64,000 bases of DNA from Zonotrichia leucophrys gambelii (taxonomy: Eukaryota; Chordata; Aves; Passeriformes; Passerellidae): positions 24,883,357 through 24,947,356 of the forward strand of contig NC_088178.1 in assembly GCF_028769735.1 (NCBI RefSeq), read 5' to 3'. The notes under the pieces are model-generated. The model searched no databases and had not been told where the DNA came from. It saw nothing but the letters and a program-made list of their open reading frames with translations. The translations under genes were made by a program, and so were the position numbers. Positions 60,401-64,000 of this stretch are shown here, piece after piece (the first letter of the stretch is position 1; the number at the start of each line of letters is the position of its first letter).

Positions 60401-63116
60401 GTCAGCATTGTCAGATCTGGGTTATAAAGTTAAAATGCAAGTAGAATTTATAAGCATGCCATTCTCCTTCTTGGATTTTAACAAGAAGCAGAAGGAACTC
60501 GGAGAAAAGAAAGTCAAGATGTCATTTTTCATAGAGACATTGCTCTTTTTAGAATTTAAGCTTAGCCCAAACCAGGTTTTGTCACTTCACTACAATTTGA
60601 AACTTCCAGATTTTTGCTGCAGATGGAAACAAAATACCTCATGCTGAGGCCTCATCTATACAGGCACAAGGAATTTTTGGGAACTCAGCACTGCTGAGTT
60701 TAAGGGCACTGAGCATCACTTACACTTGCATTTGTGTGTTTGAGAACCATATCTTTCTTTACTGCGATAAATAATTATTTTCTTGTTTCAAAGACATGCT
60801 AGGGCTTCAATCACTTAATTAGACTGCAGTAATTAAACCTAAGTGGTGCCTTAGCAAACTTAACAAAACTCTGTATTTTCTCTCCAATAACCTGTAGGGA
60901 TCTGAAGAGTCTCCTAAACCACCCTCATTTTTGTTAAAAGAGAATCTTTTCTGTGGTTAAATTTAGGGCTGAAATAGAACCACTGTGAATGCTTCTGAAG
61001 ACACATTTCTGTATTTAAAACTAATGAACATACCTGGCTGCTGCCTCTTTCTTCCCATCTTCCAGTGTTCTCCAATGAATATGATCTCCAAAACCTGCCA
61101 GAGAGAAGGGTTTATAAATGCTGCATAATTTAACATGTCAGCTAACAGAGGAAAACAGCCCAACCCTCGAGAGTATTTTCAACTCATTTTATATTCTTTT
61201 TTTAAAAACAACTATAGCCTCACTTCTGGAAAGACTTCTGGAAATACTTACAGCCCACACAGTTATATGAGGAATCCCATTGAAATTAATTAACAAAAAT
61301 ATACCATGCTCATGAATATTTCTATATATGTATGTAAATGACACTAAAATCCCCCAAACAGATATTAAAATTGAAGTGCCTTCTGATTATTCTCTGTTCT
61401 TTTCCAGTTTGTGAACATTTATTATCTGATGAATGACAAATTAAACATGTCAGCATTTGGCTTCTTAAATCCCACTGAAGGTGAACTAAACTGAAACTTA
61501 ACTTTGAAGCCAACATATAATCACTAATTGCTCTAAAGCTATTATGCTAAGTATTCCTGCTGATGATAATACCATGGAAGAGCAAGAAAGAACATCATTG
61601 CACGTATTTCTGAGTGTTACAGTGACAGAACGATGCAGGAAATATTTTATCTGGCATCCAGATAACAAGTCTTGTTATGTCAATTGACTTAAGAGTGAGT
61701 CAGTGTATGTTTAACAGCTGCAAAGCCAGGGTTGGGTTTTTTTAGTAGCCAACACAGCACATGGCCAAAAGCCACCTGGAGAGCTCAGATGAAGGAGATC
61801 CAGGAGCTGTACAAAGACAAACTCTTCTTGGAACACCTCCTCAGAGGTCGTGGTTCCAGTAATTAACAATTACTGCGCTGGATGGCCAAACATGAGCCTT
61901 GGTTTGCCCCCTCCCATCCCTAAGGGTTTGGATTAGTCAGGAACCAGCCCAAGGTGCTGAGGGGAGCAGATTTTGGGTGCTACACAGAGATCAGGAGCCA
62001 CAGACTGCCCAGTGAAGATACAGGGGAAAGTGGACATTGTCTCCAGCAGACAACTGTGGCAAAGAAGCTGGAGAAAGCCTAAAACAAGGCAAGGTTTTGG
62101 GACACCTCCCTTCAGCATCCGGGAGGTGAGGGCAGTGGCACAGTGTTTGTGTTACGTGATCTCTGCTGATACGAGCAAATATGAGCATATGTGATGCAAC
62201 ACATCAAACAGATGAGCTCAGAGCAGGGTGGGGAGGCCTCGTCCCTGTCCCCTCACGGCCACACAGCCAGTGCTGAGGCAGCCCCCGGCACAGGATCACA
62301 TTTGTACAAGCTCAACATCCCAGAGCAATACCCAGCACAAGTCACGTTTACCCAGAATATTGACACCTCAGCTATTTCAGTCATCGGCCAAAATGTTAAA
62401 ATAATAAAAACTTTCTATTGTTCTAACTGGGAAACACTTTTCAAAAGCTTTTCTATATTTAAAACAAACTCCACTTTGTGGTGAGCTTCGGTGTGTTTTT
62501 TAAAGCATTGCCCAACACATTACAGAGCGTATCTTCTGAATGAAAGTCATCTGGGGAATTAAATGGTGAATGGCTGGCTGGGGTCCACACCACAGCTTTG
62601 CTGTCATTGATCAAATTGGTTACAACCAGCCTCGAGGAGGAGATTTACCTCTACGGCCAAGCCACCACCTGGCTGAAGCCCAGCCCCGGCTGAACCGGGC
62701 TATTAGACACGGTAATTAGACAGGGAGCCTGGGCAAGCCAGGAGCGGGGTGAGGAGCGGTCACCAAGGGCAAGGGAAGCGGAGGGAAGGGCCATTCATCG
62801 CCTGCCAGGAGCCCGGCGGAGGCACAGGGCACGGCGGGGCTGCTCCCCGGGGCTCCCCTCAGGAGCTTCAGCCAGAACCCGACCACAGCGGCGGAGACCC
62901 CGCAAAGCCCCCCCGCGCCTCCAGAGCCCGAAGCTGCGCCCACTGCCCCCGCGGGCTGAGGGGACCGGACCCGCCCCGAGTGGGGACAGGAGTTGGGGAA
63001 AGCCCGAAGAAAGCGTTTGTCTGACCCTTTCCGAGCCCTCCCGCGGCGGCGGCGGCGCAGGCCGCCAGCACCAGGCACAGGCAGAGGATGGAGGCTGCCG
63101 CGGGCTGAGCCTTCAT
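54338..63116 (-). CDS. TXNDC12: TXNDC12 (ERp18/ERp19), ER thioredoxin-like protein; seven coding exons
   Basis: Small soluble thioredoxin-fold oxidoreductase of the ER lumen. Seven exons join exactly in frame (91+61+53+74+70+84+80 = 513 nt) to give 170 residues against 172 in human as I remember it. Seen: an alanine/leucine-rich signal peptide (about residues 1-26), [13 protein letters not shown] near residues 32-44, the active site WCGAC with cysteines 64 and 67, the acidic EEPKDE near 96-101, the conserved GGYIPRILF near 107-115 with the usual cis-proline region, and GNPSYKYFY near 132-140. It ends KHLGDEL, a KDEL-type retention signal whose human counterpart is EDEL. All splice sites are GT-AG. 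The promoter is shared head-to-head with BTF3L4, and KTI12 is nested in intron 2. The start is the only ATG before the signal peptide. Confidence 0.96.
54816..54899 (-). CDS. TXNDC12: TXNDC12 exon 6
   Basis: 84 nt, acceptor TTTCACAG, donor GTATGC. Encodes residues 117-144, [12 protein letters not shown] through [10 protein letters not shown]. The intron before it (54900-54988) is only 89 bp. Confidence 0.95.
54989..55058 (-). CDS. TXNDC12: TXNDC12 exon 5
   Basis: 70 nt, acceptor GCTGTGGAAG, donor GTAAGG. Encodes residues 94-116, the acidic DDEEPKDE loop and [10 protein letters not shown]. Confidence 0.95.
55610..55683 (-). CDS. TXNDC12: TXNDC12 exon 4
   Basis: 74 nt, acceptor CTTTAG, donor GTAGGC. 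Encodes residues 69-93, [20 protein letters not shown] and the strand ending in VNLE. Confidence 0.95.
56200..56252 (-). CDS. TXNDC12: TXNDC12 exon 3 (redox active site)
   Basis: 53 nt, acceptor TTTTTTTAG, donor GTAAGTG. Encodes residues 51-68, including KSWCGACK, the CXXC redox site. Confidence 0.96.
57288..57536 (-). other. Unrecognised coding-like open frame in TXNDC12 intron 2
   Basis: The frame runs 82 codons to TAG in otherwise AT-rich intron. Composition is protein-like: mixed charged and helical residues ([47 protein letters not shown]) with a short hydrophobic CVFLLLT near the end. The first codon is GTG, preceded by an AG that could be an acceptor (AAAAAG at 57536-57541) but with a weak pyrimidine tract, and a TAA lies just upstream in frame, so any start must come from an upstream exon. 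I do not recognise the protein family. Options are a terminal exon of an unannotated minus-strand gene, an alternative TXNDC12 exon, a decayed exon, or chance. Confidence 0.35.
58059..58102. repeat. 22-bp tandem duplication
   Basis: TTTTAAGGGTGTAWAATGA followed by three diverged bases, present twice back-to-back. Confidence 0.85.
58590..59760. promoter_or_regulatory. CpG island covering KTI12 and its promoter
   Basis: Dense CpG from about 58590 to 59760, with the KTI12 start at 59510. The promoter (minus strand) is expected at about 59511-59700. Long open frames antisense to KTI12 arise from its extreme GC content. Confidence 0.75.
58788..59510 (-). CDS. KTI12: KTI12, P-loop Elongator-associated tRNA-modification factor; intronless, nested in TXNDC12
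   Basis: KTI12 is a PSTK-like P-loop NTPase that works with Elongator in wobble-uridine modification of tRNA. Seen: MPLVVLCG with Walker A GRPGSGKS (residues 8-15), a Walker B-like DVVIVD (57-62), RYELYCAAR (71-79), RWDRPLF (110-116), and the conserved C-terminal [14 protein letters not shown] and [10 protein letters not shown]. The ATG at 59508-59510 matches the family N-terminus and has G at -3; the in-frame upstream codons contain no better ATG. The protein is 240 residues, while human is about 354 from memory; the missing part is the variable middle linker, and both conserved ends are intact. No frameshift is seen, so it looks functional. It is strongly GC-rich. Confidence 0.95.
   Translation of the reverse strand: MPLVVLCGRPGSGKSRRAAELREALGGPERAAHVVAEAEGGRAALRAEVERRLSRRDVVIVDAGNELRSIRYELYCAARQAGTARCLLHCAGGAGGPDEPPFEEPDPSCRWDRPLFTVRGEEPLPLGAIRAALFESAPPPPHRSTRTQPLQSCGFLHQLDRVTQDVLAAVLAAQRSGVQPGETVRVPGVAEGLVLSRPVSVAELSRLRRQFISYTKMQPSDENLPQLASMFVQYLNRSIQ
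59761..61033. other. TXNDC12 intron 2, right part: nothing recognised
   Basis: AT-rich intron upstream of KTI12, with a 15-T run at 60219-60233. No exon supported. Confidence 0.65.
60219..60233. repeat. Poly(T), 15 bases
   Basis: Homopolymer followed by C and A6. Confidence 0.85.
61034..61094 (-). CDS. TXNDC12: TXNDC12 exon 2
   Basis: 61 nt, acceptor TCTGGCAG, donor GTATGTTC. Encodes residues 31-50 ([20 protein letters not shown]) and two bases of the next codon. Confidence 0.95.
61095..63025. other. TXNDC12 intron 1: no gene seen
   Basis: About 1.9 kb. AT-rich on the left, GC-rich from about 62690 as it enters the promoter CpG island. Nothing else recognised. Confidence 0.7.
63026..63116 (-). 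CDS. TXNDC12: TXNDC12 exon 1 (signal peptide)
   Basis: Coding part of exon 1: residues 1-30 plus one base, with a hydrophobic core rich in L, C, V and A ending in an alanine run before GGLGKG. The donor is AAAGG followed by GTCAGA. The signal peptide sequence differs from the human one, but the following GLGKGFGDH junction matches GLGRGFGDH. Confidence 0.92.
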
Positions 63117-63192
63117 GGTGTCGGCGCGGGCAGCGGCGGCACCCGGGTACGGCCCCGAACCTCCGGACAGGACAGGACCCGCTTAACTGGAC

Positions 63193-63222
63193 TTTTTTTT
63201 TTTTTTTTTTTCTTTTTTTTTT
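63193..63222. repeat. Poly(T) tract in the bidirectional promoter
   Basis: Nineteen T, one C, ten T, lying upstream of TXNDC12; on the TXNDC12 strand it is poly(A). Confidence 0.9.
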
Positions 63223-63705
63223 CCCCGTTTTTTAAAGCCCAGGAAGTGATGTATGGCGGATGTGGGCGGTGCGCCGCTCTGACGGTCGGCCCGGGGGTGC
63301 CGCGGGAGGCCGCTGGCGGGAACGGAGTGGGGGGCTCGGGATGAGCTCAGCTCCTTACAGGAGCCGGGACCCCCGGGGTAGGAGTCATCGCACCGGAGCC
63401 CCAGAGCCCTGGTTACTCCCCCTGGGCAAACCCCAGCGTTATCCCGCCCGGAGCAGGCAGTGGTGGGAGGGGGGTGGTTCCGGGTTTATTCTCTCCTTCC
63501 GAAATAAACATTTTGGTCGCTCTGCTCTCTCCGGAGTTTGTCCAGCTGGCGGGAAGGCAAAACCGACCGCAAGCGCAGGGTATGAGGGAGGGTTCACTAA
63601 GGGGGACAGAGCGAGTGGTGACACGGTTGGAAGCGCCGCGTCCCAGTTTGGATCACAGGGCACCGCTCCCTGCCCCGAAGCACGGATGGCTACTGCTCCC
63701 TGGAG

Positions 63706-63721
63706 ACTACAACTCCCAGAA
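63706..63721 (+). promoter_or_regulatory. ZNF143/Staf-type motif
   Basis: ACTACAACTCCCAGAA closely matches the known ACTACAATTCCCAGAA class of core promoter elements, about 100 bp upstream of the presumed BTF3L4 start. Confidence 0.7.
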
Positions 63722-63797
63722 ACCTTTGCGCGCCACAACCCCGCCTCTATGTAAATGAGTGGGCGACCCCGCCCACCTGCGGGCGGGCTGGCGCCGT

Positions 63798-63803
63798 CAC
63801 GTG
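63798..63803. promoter_or_regulatory. E-box CACGTG (USF/MiT-TFE type)
   Basis: GTCACGTGG just upstream of the presumed BTF3L4 start; a palindromic CACGTG core. Confidence 0.55.
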
Positions 63804-63809
63804 GCGCGG

Positions 63810-63899
63810 CGCTTCCTTTCTCTGTGCGCCTCTCTTTCCTTCCTCGGCCGCCATCTTGTTCTCGCCGCGTGTTGGCAGCGGGGGCTCCGCCGCACTCAG
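63810..63899 (+). other. BTF3L4: BTF3L4 presumed non-coding first exon; start approximate
   Basis: BTF3L4 is a BTF3/NAC-beta-like protein. Here only a non-coding exon is inferred: a pyrimidine-rich stretch (TTCCTTTCTCT, then CTCTCTTTCCTTCCTC), resembling a 5'-TOP start, is followed by the YY1 motif and ends CACTCAG with donor GTGAGG at 63900. The symbol rests on synteny (BTF3L4 lies divergent to TXNDC12 in human) and on promoter style; no coding sequence is in the window. Confidence 0.6.
63847..63858 (+). promoter_or_regulatory. YY1-type initiator motif (GCCGCCATCTTG)
   Basis: The reverse complement CAAGATGGCGGC is the classical YY1 site, found just downstream of transcription starts of many housekeeping genes. 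Here it lies in the presumed first exon of BTF3L4. Confidence 0.75.
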
Positions 63900-64000
63900 G
63901 TGAGGGGGCCCGCTCCTGCCGTGTCCCGCTGTCTCCGTGTCCTGCTATCGCCGCGTCCCGGTATCGCCGCGTCCCTGCCAGCCTGGGGCGGGCGGGGCGC

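Larger units (their letters stand above)
62690..64000. promoter_or_regulatory. Head-to-head CpG-island promoter of TXNDC12 (-) and BTF3L4 (+)
   Basis: A continuous CpG-rich block reaching the window edge. The TXNDC12 ATG (63116) and the presumed BTF3L4 start (about 63810) are divergent and about 0.7 kb apart. A poly(T) tract splits the block near 63193-63222. On the BTF3L4 side lie an ACTACAACTCCCAGAA motif, a CACGTG E-box and a YY1-type motif, a typical set for housekeeping genes. Confidence 0.75.

Overview
The window is nuclear DNA of a vertebrate, very probably a songbird. Its genes are split by GT-AG introns, its promoters are CpG islands in AT-rich surroundings, it carries chicken-repeat-1 (CR1) LINE fragments, and it has two families of short solo LTRs that I recognise from memory as passerine-type endogenous retrovirus LTRs. 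The gene order RAB3B - TXNDC12 (with KTI12 nested inside it) - BTF3L4 matches human 1p32.3 as I remember it.

Layout. Positions 1-46,300 hold the 5' part of RAB3B on the minus strand. A non-coding first exon ends at 46,188 in a CpG island. The start-codon exon is 35,974-36,201 and the next coding exon is 2,985-3,103. The remaining coding exons were not found and should lie left of position 1. The two introns (about 10 kb and 33 kb) hold nearly all the repeats: a 25-bp minisatellite (9,971-10,929, continuing at 11,312-11,440) split by a minus-oriented solo LTR (10,930-11,311); a plus-oriented solo LTR of the same family (11,487-11,949); a CR1 3' end (19,133-19,566); and two nearly identical solo LTRs of a second family (28,588-29,203 and 33,655-34,272).

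From about 46,470 to 53,560 lies an intergenic stretch whose only recognisable content is simple repeats and a decayed CR1 reverse-transcriptase fragment. TXNDC12 follows on the minus strand. All seven coding exons can be joined exactly in frame (54,338-63,116) to give a 170-residue ER thioredoxin-like protein with a CGAC active site and a GDEL C-terminus. KTI12, a single-exon gene on the same strand, sits in TXNDC12 intron 2 (58,788-59,510). The right end holds a CpG-island promoter shared head-to-head by TXNDC12 (minus) and what is most likely the non-coding first exon of BTF3L4 (plus, ending at 63,899).

The genes do unrelated housekeeping or secretory work: RAB3B in regulated exocytosis, TXNDC12 in ER disulfide chemistry, KTI12 in Elongator-dependent tRNA wobble modification, and BTF3L4 as a relative of the nascent-chain-associated factor BTF3. 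I found no gene cluster that looks like a new biological system. The points most worth checking are the LTR-interrupted minisatellite, a 37-bp near-identical segment shared by the plus-strand LTR and unique DNA 1.9 kb away, an unrecognised coding-like ORF at 57,288-57,536, and the short bird KTI12.
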